In this document: one piece after another, positions 1 to 8,329 of the stretch | Numbering within the stretch: position 1 is the first letter of the stretch | How the letters are laid out: every line of letters begins with the position of its first letter | From: an uncultured Porphyromonadaceae bacterium | Lineage (GTDB): Bacteria; Bacteroidota; Bacteroidia; Bacteroidales; Muribaculaceae | Direction of reading: 5' to 3' | DNA length: 64,000 bases | Assembly: GCA_902495075.1 (NCBI GenBank) | Contig: CABUVO010000011.1 | Coordinates: 1 to 64,000 of the forward strand | Translations under genes and position numbers: made by a program | Notes under the pieces: model-generated | What the model was told of the DNA's origin: nothing | Seen by the model: only the letters and a program-made list of their open reading frames with translations | The model's database searches: none

Positions 1-75
<75 letters not shown>

Positions 76-344
76 TATATCTTGTTCTTTTTTTTCTTCA
101 CAAAATACTTTCGGTCACCTCCCCGTCAGGGAAGGCGCCTACGTTCGTTTGTCTTGACCAGGCGTCTTATTAAGTTGGAATCCTTGACGGAAACTTATCG
201 TTTCCCTGTACTCTCAACTTGACTGACTTCTCAGTCTCGCTGCTTGTCTTGTGGCAAAATTTCATTGTTCTAATCGCCCCGAGATTCTGTCTCCACCGAG
301 ATTTTCAGGTCTTGGTTGCCGTGTCGTTTTCTCGTTTGCGGTTG

Positions 345-376
345 CAAAGTTATAACGAATTTCAGCGCTGTGCAAA
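345..376 (-). promoter_or_regulatory. rRNA operon promoter
   Basis: On the minus strand a TAACTTTG element (345-352) matches the Bacteroidota -7 consensus TAnnTTTG, and TTTG (373-376) lies exactly 20 bp upstream as the -33 box. Transcription would start near 338 and give a leader of about 260 bases before the 16S gene. A close match to both boxes is expected for a strong rRNA promoter. Confidence 0.8.
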
Positions 377-545
377 TATTTCCGAAAGAATTTTTGGAAT
401 TTAGATTAAATCCATTGAAAACTCTTTGATATTCAACCAAATCAATAAATGTTAAAATATCTTTCGAATTGTTAACACATTTTTATATTTCCTCAACATC
501 TCTCCCTTTCTCCATATCGCCCTATTCAACCCCATCTCGCCCCAT
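377..545. other. Intergenic stretch between rRNA promoter and the 142-aa gene
   Basis: This is AT-rich from 377 to about 485. It is then strikingly pyrimidine-rich on the plus strand (about 486-545), with repeated CCCCAT and CTCCC-type words. No ORF with coding character or RNA fold was recognised. The C-rich part resembles the tract at 13445-13505. Upstream activating sequence for the rRNA promoter may lie in the AT-rich half, but I cannot show that. Confidence 0.4.
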
Positions 546-974
546 TCACCTCCGCAGATTTCTCTGTTCATTCACAAGCATGAGAAATTCATCTCTCACT
601 TCCGGCGGCAGCTCAAGTCTACGGGCAGTAATGCTTCGTCCCCATCCCGCAATATCATCAGCCCGCAGAGTCATCAACACATCCCTGAATTCCTCCACCT
701 CTTCCGGCGAATAATCATTTCCCGATCGCCCAATAAAACGGTCGAGCTCCTCGTCGTCATAATATTCCACCTCCGCCGACACAGGCGACAGCGAATCCTT
801 CTCGCAAACCAAATGCAATCCGCAGCATTCACTTCCCCCTTCATCTCCTTTCCCGTGTTGAGGCGGCAGCCGAGATTCAGTTTCTTTCCCTTTTCTCCGC
901 GCCCGAGAATCAAAAAGATATAAAATCACCCCCACCACAATCAGAAATCCCAATATTATCAATGCCCCTTTCAT
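546..974 (-). CDS. Conserved Bacteroidales small membrane-anchored protein with CCGxHxVCEKD motif
   Basis: The protein has 142 residues. A hydrophobic N-terminal helix (residues 4-21) is followed by a basic stretch (RARRKGK), which suggests a single-span protein with its bulk in the cytoplasm. The middle holds a conserved-looking cysteine motif, ECCGLHLVCEKD, then an acidic YYDDEELD segment and a C-terminal helical region (about 90-142). From memory, similar proteins of unknown function occur across Bacteroidales and are sometimes misnamed phospholipase; I see no hydrolase motif. It is the last gene of the queA-aroA operon, 21 bases after aroA. The paired cysteines could bind metal or be redox-active, but function is unknown. 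Confidence 0.75.
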   Translation of the reverse strand: MKGALIILGFLIVVGVILYLFDSRARRKGKETESRLPPQHGKGDEGGSECCGLHLVCEKDSLSPVSAEVEYYDDEELDRFIGRSGNDYSPEEVEEFRDVLMTLRADDIAGWGRSITARRLELPPEVRDEFLMLVNEQRNLRR

Positions 975-995
975 ATCAATAGCATATATTATGAA

Positions 996-2225
996 TTATC
1001 CTTTTATAAACTTCACCTCAAATCCCATCTTCTCCAATTCCTCAAAAAATCCGGGGAAAGACTTGGCAACGCATTCCGCTCCATCAATCGTAAGATATCC
1101 CGTTCTTGCAGCCGCCATGGCAAACGCCATCGCGATGCGATGGTCACCATGACTGTCAATCACCTCATCCTCTCCTACGGGAAGCTTTCTGCCATTCCAC
1201 GATATGGAATCGTCGCCGGTCTCAAGAGAGTATCCGATCTTTTCCATCTCCATCTGCAGTGCCATAAGCCGATCCGATTCCTTGTGCCGAAGATGTCCTA
1301 CATTATAAAACCGATATTTAATTCCGGCAACAGCCATCCCCACAGCCAACGCCGGCACAAGATCAGGCATCTTTCCCAAATCGAGTTCAAGCGCCATAGG
1401 CATACGTGCCATCGAATCTATAATCTTGCCATCGCCCTCCAATGCCGCCTTGCCATCGGGATGCCAATTCGTTGTCACGCCCAGCAATCCAAAAAGCTTC
1501 TCACATCCCGCATCGCCTTGAACCGATTCCTCCGGTTTCCGAAGGCTTTCAATCTCAACATTATTCCCCGGCATAATCAGGCACAACTCATAAAAGAAAG
1601 CTGCCGCAGACCAATCCGGTTCTATATCCTCAGAATCCGTATCCTCCATCATCCTCCGGGTCATTTCAACATATGGCTGTGAAACCTGTGCTCCATCGAT
1701 CTTCAAATGCAACGGCTCCTGCCACAGAAGCGATGCCATCAGCAACGCGGAAATAAATTGCGATGAAACGCCCCCGGCAATCTCCACTTCTCCCCCTTTT
1801 AGTTTCTTTCCCTTTATATATATAGGAGCGTATCCTTCGCATTCCATATAATTTATATCGGCTCGCACCTGACGCAACGCTGCCACCAGCGGAGCCAATG
1901 GTCTGCGTCTGAGTTGCGGAGAACAATCCACAATCCCGTCGAAATTCTCCAGCGAAGCGACCAAGGCGATAAAGAAACGAAGGGAAGTTCCGCCCGTGCC
2001 GAGATCATATCGCGAGCCAGGCACGCCCTCACGTAACTTCTGCAACGCCGCAGAGAGCTCGCGAGTGTCATCACAATCCGGCAAATCCGCCCGCCCCTCC
2101 TTATATCCGCGTATAAAATCGAGTATAAGCCTTCGCGCCGCCATGCTCTTGGAGCGTGGCAGCCGTATCGGCATCCCGTTTTCGAGAGATTTACGCCTGT
2201 CGAAGTTTATCTGCACCTTTCCCAT
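996..2225 (-). CDS. aroA: 3-phosphoshikimate 1-carboxyvinyltransferase (EPSP synthase)
   Basis: The enzyme catalyses the sixth shikimate-pathway step, joining phosphoenolpyruvate to shikimate 3-phosphate in the cytoplasm. Visible family motifs are LPRSKSMAARRL near the N-terminus (the usual PxSKS), GTGGTSLRFF (usual GTAGTxxR), SSQFISALLMA, PDLVPALAVGMA with the catalytic-type Asp, RHKESDR, and DSHGDHRIAMAFAMA near the C-terminus. At 409 residues it is a normal-to-short family member. I chose ATG at 2225 because it forms a TGATG overlap with the queA stop; an upstream ATG at 2249 would add eight residues inside queA. The overlap implies translational coupling with queA. Confidence 0.93.
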   Translation of the reverse strand: MGKVQINFDRRKSLENGMPIRLPRSKSMAARRLILDFIRGYKEGRADLPDCDDTRELSAALQKLREGVPGSRYDLGTGGTSLRFFIALVASLENFDGIVDCSPQLRRRPLAPLVAALRQVRADINYMECEGYAPIYIKGKKLKGGEVEIAGGVSSQFISALLMASLLWQEPLHLKIDGAQVSQPYVEMTRRMMEDTDSEDIEPDWSAAAFFYELCLIMPGNNVEIESLRKPEESVQGDAGCEKLFGLLGVTTNWHPDGKAALEGDGKIIDSMARMPMALELDLGKMPDLVPALAVGMAVAGIKYRFYNVGHLRHKESDRLMALQMEMEKIGYSLETGDDSISWNGRKLPVGEDEVIDSHGDHRIAMAFAMAAARTGYLTIDGAECVAKSFPGFFEELEKMGFEVKFIKG

Positions 2226-3481
2226 CAGCTCATAGGAAACAGCAGACATGCGTCTCCATACGATAAAAAACGATAAGCCTGATCAAGTGCCTCATTATAT
2301 ATATGTCGCCACTGCACCCTCTTCCGTTCCGGGTCACGGTCAAGGAAAGAGGAAACGAGCAGGAGCAGCGTTGACTGGGGCTGATGGAAATTAGTTACCA
2401 TCACATCCACCATGCGCCATCTGAAACCGGGCGCTATCATTATGGAGGTGGATGCGGTCAGTGTCCCCACCCCTTTTTCATCCATATATTTTAGAATATG
2501 CTTCAGCTCTTTCAAAGCATCTCCCGACGGCTGCGCCGCAGAATCGCCATACGGACTCCATTGGTCAACATGAAGAGAAAAATCTCCCGCATGCAGTTGC
2601 GCTCCTATATAAGGAAGAGACTCGAGAGTGCGCACGGAAGTTGTTCCGACAGCCGTTATCTTGCGTCCCTCTCTTTTGGCATTGATCAGCTTTTCTATCG
2701 AATCGCGATCAACACTGAAGACCTCCGTATGCATCGGGTGCTCTCCGATTGTCTCAGATTTCACAGGCTGAAAAGTGCCGGCACCGACATGAAGCGTGAG
2801 CGGCGCAATGTCCACTCCCGATGCTCTAAGTCGCTCAAAAAGTTGTGGAGTGAAATGTAAACCGGCGGTAGGAGCGGCGACTGAACCTTTGACACGGGCA
2901 TATACCGTCTGATAGTCATCAGAATCACATGCCTCCGAATCCCTCTTAAGGTATGGAGGGATTGGAATATAACCCGCAGCGTCCACAACTGAAGCGAAAG
3001 TCACCTCCGGATCATCCCATTCGAAAAGGATCTCCTGACCATTCCCTTCAAGAGGGCGTAAGCGGGTGGCACGCAGTTCTACCTTCCTTCCATCGATATC
3101 AAGCATTTTTACGAGAGGACCGTCTTTCCATCGCTTGAGATTTCCAACGAGACATCCCCACCGACATGAACCCACAGCCTGAAACATCAGCATATAATCC
3201 TCGGGAAATATTGGTTCGAGCAGAAACACCTCAATTTTCGAACCCGTAAGCTTCTCAAAACGGATGCGCGCATTGATAACCCGGGTGTCGTTGCATATCA
3301 TCAAAGTCTTTTCCGGAAGCAATTCCGGAAGTTCAGAAAAAGTACGATGCTTGATCCTCCCGTCAGGACGGCTCACAAGCAATTTGCATGCATCGCGTTC
3401 CACCAAAGGATGCCGGGGAATCCTTTCGTCAGGCAGGAGATAATCGAAGTCTGCTATTTTTATATCCTTTATATTACTCAT
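2225..3481 (-). CDS. queA: S-adenosylmethionine:tRNA ribosyltransferase-isomerase
   Basis: QueA transfers and isomerises the ribosyl moiety of SAM onto 7-aminomethyl-7-deazaguanine at the wobble base of GUN-anticodon tRNAs, making epoxyqueuosine. Recognisable blocks are the N-terminal DFDYLLPDERIPRHPLVERD (usual FDFxLPxxLIAQxP), MICNDTRVINARI, VAAPTAGLHFT, LHVGAGTFQPV, HTE, AVGTTSVRTLES, and the C-terminal TNFHQPQSTLLLLVSSF. At 418 residues it matches the longer Bacteroidetes form rather than the E. coli form of about 356 residues. It is the first gene of the queA-aroA-142 aa operon and its stop overlaps the aroA start. Confidence 0.95.
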   Translation of the reverse strand: MSNIKDIKIADFDYLLPDERIPRHPLVERDACKLLVSRPDGRIKHRTFSELPELLPEKTLMICNDTRVINARIRFEKLTGSKIEVFLLEPIFPEDYMLMFQAVGSCRWGCLVGNLKRWKDGPLVKMLDIDGRKVELRATRLRPLEGNGQEILFEWDDPEVTFASVVDAAGYIPIPPYLKRDSEACDSDDYQTVYARVKGSVAAPTAGLHFTPQLFERLRASGVDIAPLTLHVGAGTFQPVKSETIGEHPMHTEVFSVDRDSIEKLINAKREGRKITAVGTTSVRTLESLPYIGAQLHAGDFSLHVDQWSPYGDSAAQPSGDALKELKHILKYMDEKGVGTLTASTSIMIAPGFRWRMVDVMVTNFHQPQSTLLLLVSSFLDRDPERKRVQWRHIYNEALDQAYRFLSYGDACLLFPMS

Positions 3482-3559
3482 TTACAACAAATTTTGATAT
3501 TTTTCGCATGTTTTTAGCCAAAATCATGTAAAAATTTTTTTACAAAAATAGCAAAAAAA

Positions 3560-3591
3560 TTTGTGTGATTTAAAAATTGTGCTTAACTTTG
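3560..3591 (+). promoter_or_regulatory. Promoter of tRNA-Val
   Basis: TTTG (3560-3563) and TAACTTTG (3584-3591) are separated by 20 bp, a close match to the Bacteroidota -33/-7 promoter. The tRNA starts 12 bases after the -7 box, so the 5' leader is only a few nucleotides. Confidence 0.8.
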
Positions 3592-3602
3592 CATCCGCAA
3601 TC

Positions 3603-3677
3603 GGGCGATTAGCTCAGCTGGTTTAGAGCGTCTGCCTTACAAGCAGAGGGTCTGCGGTTCGAATCCGTAATCGCCCA
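3603..3677 (+). tRNA. tRNA-Val (anticodon TAC)
   Basis: A cloverleaf folds by eye. The acceptor stem GGGCGAT (3603-3609) pairs with ATCGCCC (3670-3676), with discriminator A at 3677. The D arm has AGCTCAGCTGGTTTAGAGC, the anticodon stem TCTGC/GCAGA encloses loop CTTACAA with anticodon TAC (valine GUA), and the T arm has GGTTCGAATCC. The 3' CCA is not encoded. It stands alone between queA and the secreted repeat protein, with its own promoter and terminator. Confidence 0.97.
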
Positions 3678-3678
3678 C

Positions 3679-3712
3679 AAAAAAGGTCTTTTCGAGAGAA
3701 AAGGCCTTTTTT
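3679..3712 (+). terminator. Rho-independent terminator after tRNA-Val
   Basis: AAAAGGTCTTTTC (3681-3693) pairs with GAAAAGGCCTTTT (3698-3710) around a GAGA loop, with one G-T wobble, ending in a run of T. The A-tract in front may let it act in the other direction too. Confidence 0.85.
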
Positions 3713-3808
3713 CGTCCCCTATTTATAAATATAGATGTCACACATCTAAAAAAGATGGTCATCCAAAACCGGACAACCATCTTTCATTCAGTTATAAAAC
3801 TTTTTGCA

Positions 3809-6295
3809 TTATTTGATTGTAATCTTGCGGACACTGCCGTCGGAATAAGTTACAACATATATGCCCGGTGTCAGAGCATCAGCCTCAACCTTTACACCAT
3901 CGAGTCTGTAAACTGCCTTGACCTCCTTGCCCGCTTCAGTTGCGACCTCCTCGATTCCCGAGCCCACAACCGGTATCTCTCCATAAAAATACCTGTATAT
4001 TTCAGAAGTCATTCCAACTATATTCCCGGCTTGTTGATACTCGCTACTTCTCGTCAGTCTCGCCACACGACCATCATTATCATATACCCAGACATTATCA
4101 TTTATCGTTGTGTTATCGTATTCTGTACGGCGGATATTATTTTTTATCACTTTTCTGTCCTCATTTACAGTAATTGCCTGTAGAGTCTTCCTACCATAAG
4201 AGGACAATTCTTTAACTGTAAGAACATTCCCTTCAGAGCTACATTCCTTTCCATCTTCATACGACAGATCCCATGATTTCGTATCTGCATTCCACTGCCA
4301 TTCACGCCTGATATCTGTCCTATAACCGTTTTGTTCGGAAGTCGGATAATGAAAATCAAACTCCTTTTCTACATTCTCGGGATTTCCAGGCCAGATACAA
4401 ACAAAATCCAATAGAGGAGCAGTAATGTTTTCCCATTTATTCTGCCCTACCCAATCGTTGACGGCATCATCCCAAGTATAATATTCTCGTTTATAAGAAC
4501 CATCGTCTCCGTTCCATTCTATATTTTTACTGCGAGATGTTATATTGCCGTTTTCATCCAGTTCGTAGCTGATAATGGTCTGGGTTCCATCTTCAGCAAC
4601 AGATTGATCTGACTCCTTAGACCAGTAAGAGAACAGCCATTCACCCTCGCTGAAATCATACTGCTTAGACCTGTTATCTGAAAAATACTCTCGTCTGGAA
4701 CCACCTTGCGACTCACCCTGCTCGTTATAGTACTTACTCCATTCCTCTACCAGTTTGCCGTCCGCATCGCGATTCACATATTCTTCACAATATTTGTAGA
4801 ATCCCCCGTTTGAAGTCGGATCGTATCTAACTACGGTCACAGCATTTCCGGGACCGTAAGTATAAATCTCATAACAATAAATTTTCCCGTCCTCATACTC
4901 ATCCATTCTCGTCACACGTCCTTCGGAATCGAATGTTATTTCATATGAATCATCTGAATCTTCGGCAACCTTTATAGTCCCGGTGCATTTCACCCATGCC
5001 GTGCCGTTCCATTCCTTCCACAAATAGTTTTCCTCACGGAATTTTTTCAGCACGGTTCCGTCCGCACGACAGATATAGTAATATTCCACTTCATCATTAT
5101 CAGGATCTGATTCACTATATGCGTAATCACCAGTCGCTGTGTCATACGATATGCCCAAAAGTCCGTCATCATATTCTTCTTTTGGCTCGGTCACAAGATA
5201 ATATGATATGCTGCGCTCATCATCTTCATAATAAAACTCTTCTTCTTTTACAATCTTCTCATTGACCCAAGAATATGTGGATTCAGAACGAAGTTCCCAT
5301 TCTTTGTTATCAGCATTATATTCGTAATTCTTGTAATAACGCGTTTCAGACGGTGAATACTCTTTCCAAACATCATAATAATCAATGGAATACACACGCT
5401 TAGAACTCGGAACCCACACACCGGGCATAATATAAGTCTCGTTCAATTCCGTTCTTTCGATGGAAGTTTCCGTAATAGATCCCCGGTATCCGTAACAACT
5501 TCCAAGCACCAAAGAGGTGCCCTCCTGCGTATAGTACTCTTCCATATTCCCGCACTGAATCCCATTCTTATCATAATATTCGCCACGGCGCTGAATTGTC
5601 TGCCATTCACCTTCTATTTTTTCTTTACGACAAAACACAACTCCATTGCCGTCTACCATATATTCTTCAATCCTGTCAGGATAAATGTAACCCTGATACC
5701 ATCGATCGGCAGGTGCGAAATAGAGATATGTCACGCCATACCCTTCAGAATTGATAGATTTCGTCAGATAACCGTTTTCATCAAATTCAAGCACTCTTCC
5801 GCTTTGCTCATCAATCTCCTTTGAGATCATGCCATTAGAATGGAACTCCCTGCTTATAACACTGGTCGTCGTACCCGTCGAATTCTTGTTTTCAAGGGTT
5901 CTCTTCGACCACACCGTTCCGGGTTCTTTCCATTCATATGTAAATGTAGTTTGAAAATTCACACCGCTAATTACTTTCGGGAAACCATATTCGTCGTACG
6001 TAAACGTAACAACATCATGATCCATGCTCCCATTATTGTTCAGCTCCAGTTCATATTTCACAAGTTTGGTCTCGTTGTGAACCGCAGCCTCAGCACCCAT
6101 CACGATACGCTCCGGAGCGGGAACAGCGCGGAGAGGCTTGATAGGAGTTTTGTAAATTGCTTTTAATGATTCAGAGACATTGCGCTCTTTTTGTGTTCTT
6201 GCTGTTTTTGCCACGCGTAAAGACAGATGGCTGTCAGCAAAGGCGACACCTGAAACCAATGTCATCGCAAATGCCACAAGTAAAATTTTCTTCAT
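3809..6295 (-). CDS. Large secreted protein with degenerate YD/EYY-type repeats and C-terminal sorting-like domain
   Basis: This 828-residue protein has a clear signal peptide (MKKILLVAFAMTLVSGVAFA). The body is very rich in Tyr, Glu, Asp and Trp and is built from irregular repeats of the sort xYDENGxxxSxxxxxYxW, each describing a short beta-hairpin, for example DEYGFPKV, DENGYLTKS, DSEGRVTRM, DENGNITSR and DNDGRVARL. This resembles YD/RHS-like or TonB-box-free surface repeat proteins, but no toxin or core domain is visible. The last 35 or so residues (YRLDGVKVE...PGIYVVTYSDGSVRKITIK) match the tail seen on other secreted proteins here and look like a type IX-style sorting domain. It is monocistronic with its own promoter. 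Function is unknown. Confidence 0.8.
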   Translation of the reverse strand: MKKILLVAFAMTLVSGVAFADSHLSLRVAKTARTQKERNVSESLKAIYKTPIKPLRAVPAPERIVMGAEAAVHNETKLVKYELELNNNGSMDHDVVTFTYDEYGFPKVISGVNFQTTFTYEWKEPGTVWSKRTLENKNSTGTTTSVISREFHSNGMISKEIDEQSGRVLEFDENGYLTKSINSEGYGVTYLYFAPADRWYQGYIYPDRIEEYMVDGNGVVFCRKEKIEGEWQTIQRRGEYYDKNGIQCGNMEEYYTQEGTSLVLGSCYGYRGSITETSIERTELNETYIMPGVWVPSSKRVYSIDYYDVWKEYSPSETRYYKNYEYNADNKEWELRSESTYSWVNEKIVKEEEFYYEDDERSISYYLVTEPKEEYDDGLLGISYDTATGDYAYSESDPDNDEVEYYYICRADGTVLKKFREENYLWKEWNGTAWVKCTGTIKVAEDSDDSYEITFDSEGRVTRMDEYEDGKIYCYEIYTYGPGNAVTVVRYDPTSNGGFYKYCEEYVNRDADGKLVEEWSKYYNEQGESQGGSRREYFSDNRSKQYDFSEGEWLFSYWSKESDQSVAEDGTQTIISYELDENGNITSRSKNIEWNGDDGSYKREYYTWDDAVNDWVGQNKWENITAPLLDFVCIWPGNPENVEKEFDFHYPTSEQNGYRTDIRREWQWNADTKSWDLSYEDGKECSSEGNVLTVKELSSYGRKTLQAITVNEDRKVIKNNIRRTEYDNTTINDNVWVYDNDGRVARLTRSSEYQQAGNIVGMTSEIYRYFYGEIPVVGSGIEEVATEAGKEVKAVYRLDGVKVEADALTPGIYVVTYSDGSVRKITIK

Positions 6296-6335
6296 ACTAC
6301 ATGTGTTAGGTTAATAAATTTCAATAATTTGGTCA

Positions 6336-6367
6336 CAAAGATAACACCTTTTAGCTTCATTTACAAC
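6336..6367 (-). promoter_or_regulatory. Promoter of the 828-aa secreted protein gene
   Basis: On the minus strand TATCTTTG (6336-6343) fits the -7 consensus, and GTTG (6364-6367) gives a -33 TTG at the usual 20-bp spacing. The predicted start of transcription is about 35-40 bases before the ATG. Confidence 0.65.
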
Positions 6368-6478
6368 TATTTATACAATGTTTTGTCTTAAAGAAAATAA
6401 TCCATTGATTATCAATTTATTACATATGTTGTTTTACAAATTATGTCTTCATCTCTTTCAAATTAGGCAGATTTTTCG

Positions 6479-6486
6479 TATTTTTG
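6479..6486 (+). promoter_or_regulatory. Possible -7 element upstream of yqeY-serS run
   Basis: TATTTTTG at 6479-6486 matches TAnnTTTG and lies about 95 bases before yqeY. No convincing TTG box is seen 20 bp further upstream, so this is a tentative promoter call. No other candidate is visible in 6368-6579. Confidence 0.45.
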
Positions 6487-6579
6487 CAAGTTAATAGGCA
6501 GATTCCCAACAATGTGACCCAATAGAATCCACAAATAGGAGCTGCATAAAATTAAGGAGCTGTAAAAAAATACATTGAT

Positions 6580-7032
6580 ATGAATCTTTTTGATCAGGTA
6601 AGCGAAGACATCAAGAAAGCGATGCTCGCTCGTGAAAAAGTACGCCTCGAGGCACTTCGTGGCGCAAAAAAAGAATTCCTTGAGGCAAAGACTGCCAAAG
6701 GCGCCAATGGAGAACTCTCCGATGAAGCAGCCACCAAAATCCTCGTGAAGATGGTGAAACAGCGCAAGGAAAGTGCGAAAATATACACGGAGAACAATCG
6801 TCCCGAGCTCGCGGAAAATGAACTCGCGGAGGCTGCCGTGCTCGAAGAATATCTCCCCAAGCAGCTCTCTGCAGAAGAGCTGGAGAAGGAGGTTGCCGCA
6901 ATAATCTCCGAAACCGGTGCTACCGGTCCCAAAGAGATGGGGAAAGTGATGGGTGTTGCATCAAAACGCCTTGCAGGTCGCGCCGAGGGACGCGCAATTT
7001 CTGAAATGGTCAAAACTCTCCTTAACAAATAA
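6580..7032 (+). CDS. yqeY: GatB/YqeY domain protein
   Basis: This 150-residue helical protein is of the YqeY family, which resembles the C-terminal tRNA-binding tail domain of GatB in the Asp/Glu-tRNA amidotransferase. Characteristic stretches are the N-terminal DIKKAMLAREKVRLEALR, KMVKQRKESAKIY, the ELAEAAVLEEYLPKQLS segment, and the C-terminal GPKEMGKVMGVASKRLAGRA. The length is typical. It sits six bases ahead of serS, so a link with tRNA charging is plausible, but the molecular role of stand-alone YqeY proteins is not settled. It heads a run of closely spaced plus-strand genes. Confidence 0.9.
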   Translation: MNLFDQVSEDIKKAMLAREKVRLEALRGAKKEFLEAKTAKGANGELSDEAATKILVKMVKQRKESAKIYTENNRPELAENELAEAAVLEEYLPKQLSAEELEKEVAAIISETGATGPKEMGKVMGVASKRLAGRAEGRAISEMVKTLLNK

Positions 7033-7038
7033 TCCGAC

Positions 7039-8310
7039 ATGCTTACAATAAACGTCATAAAAGCTGATCCTGAATTTGTGATCAGCCGTCTTGCCGTCAA
7101 AGGTTTTGACGGAAGAGCTGTAATTACCGAAATACTCGAAATCGATGCCGAACGTCGTAGACTTCAGCAGAAAACCGACAATGATGCCTCCAACCTTAAG
7201 AAACTCGCCGCTTCCATCGGCTCCCTTATGAAACAGGGGCAAAAAGAGGAAGCCGAGAAGGTAAAGGAGGAAGTGGCTCGCATTAAAGGTGAAACCAAAG
7301 GATTGCAAGACCGACTCACAGAATGCGAGGATAAAATGCGCAATCTCCTACTGACTGTCCCCAACCTTCCCTGCGCCGCTGTGCCGGAGGGTTTGACTGC
7401 CGAGGATAATGTTGTGGAAAAGACCGGCGGCGTGATACCGGACCTTCCCGAGGATGCCCTTCCCCACTGGGAACTGGCAAAAAAATACAATATCATAGAT
7501 TTTGAGACAGGTGTTAAGGTAACAGGTGCCGGATTCCCCTTCTATGTAGGCAAAGGTGCCCGCCTCCAACGCGCCCTCATACAGTTCTTCCTGGATGAGG
7601 CATGGAAAGCCGGATACATCGAAGTTGAACCTCCATTCGTAGTTAACGAGGCTTCCGGTTACGGCACCGGGCAGCTTCCCGACAAAGAGGGACAGATGTA
7701 TCACGTGACACTCGACAATCTATATCTCATACCTACAGCCGAGGTGCCCGTGACAAACATCTATCGCGATGAAATCATACCTGCTGCCGAACTCCCGAAG
7801 AAAAATTGCGCCTACTCACCATGCTGGCGCCGTGAGGCTGGAAGCTACGGCAAGGATGTGCGCGGACTCAACCGTCTACATCAGTTTGACAAAGTAGAGA
7901 TTGTGCGCATCGAAAAACCGGAAAACTCTTATGCAGCGCTTGAAGAAATGAAAGATCACGTGCAGGGTCTTCTCGAAAAGCTCGGTCTTCCCTGGCATAT
8001 CCTGCGTCTCTGTGGCGGCGACATGAGTTTCACATCGGCGATTACATTCGACTTTGAAGTTTGGTCGGCAGCCCAAAAGCGCTGGCTTGAGGTTTCTTCT
8101 GTCAGCAATTTTGAATCTTATCAGGCAAACCGCCTCAAATGCCGCTATCGCGACGAAGACAAAAAGATTCATCTTTGTCACACCCTCAACGGTTCTGCCC
8201 TTGCTTTGCCCCGCATCGTGGCGGCTCTGCTTGAAAACAACCAGACTCCCGAAGGAATCGTGATTCCTGAATGCCTCCGCAAATACACCGGATTCGACAT
8301 AATTAATTAG
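7039..8310 (+). CDS. serS: Seryl-tRNA synthetase
   Basis: SerS charges tRNA-Ser (and tRNA-Sec where present) with serine, a cytosolic class II aminoacyl-tRNA synthetase reaction. The protein has 423 residues, normal for the bacterial enzyme. Residues about 25-105 form the long antiparallel coiled-coil arm that grips the tRNA variable arm. The catalytic core follows, with TAEVPVTNIYRDE (serine-binding TxE), the motif 2 region SPCWRREAGSYGKDVRGLNRLHQFDKVE, and motif 3 HTLNGSALALPRIVAALLEN. It starts with ATG six bases after yqeY and is followed at 19 bases by the kinase-like gene. Confidence 0.97.
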   Translation: MLTINVIKADPEFVISRLAVKGFDGRAVITEILEIDAERRRLQQKTDNDASNLKKLAASIGSLMKQGQKEEAEKVKEEVARIKGETKGLQDRLTECEDKMRNLLLTVPNLPCAAVPEGLTAEDNVVEKTGGVIPDLPEDALPHWELAKKYNIIDFETGVKVTGAGFPFYVGKGARLQRALIQFFLDEAWKAGYIEVEPPFVVNEASGYGTGQLPDKEGQMYHVTLDNLYLIPTAEVPVTNIYRDEIIPAAELPKKNCAYSPCWRREAGSYGKDVRGLNRLHQFDKVEIVRIEKPENSYAALEEMKDHVQGLLEKLGLPWHILRLCGGDMSFTSAITFDFEVWSAAQKRWLEVSSVSNFESYQANRLKCRYRDEDKKIHLCHTLNGSALALPRIVAALLENNQTPEGIVIPECLRKYTGFDIIN

Positions 8311-8329
8311 CAACCGCTAAATCCGAAGA

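Noticed and set aside
6594..7100. 168-codon minus-strand ORF over yqeY and the serS start
   Set aside because: It is a shadow of yqeY, full of Ser and Arg, and lies opposite a clear family member.
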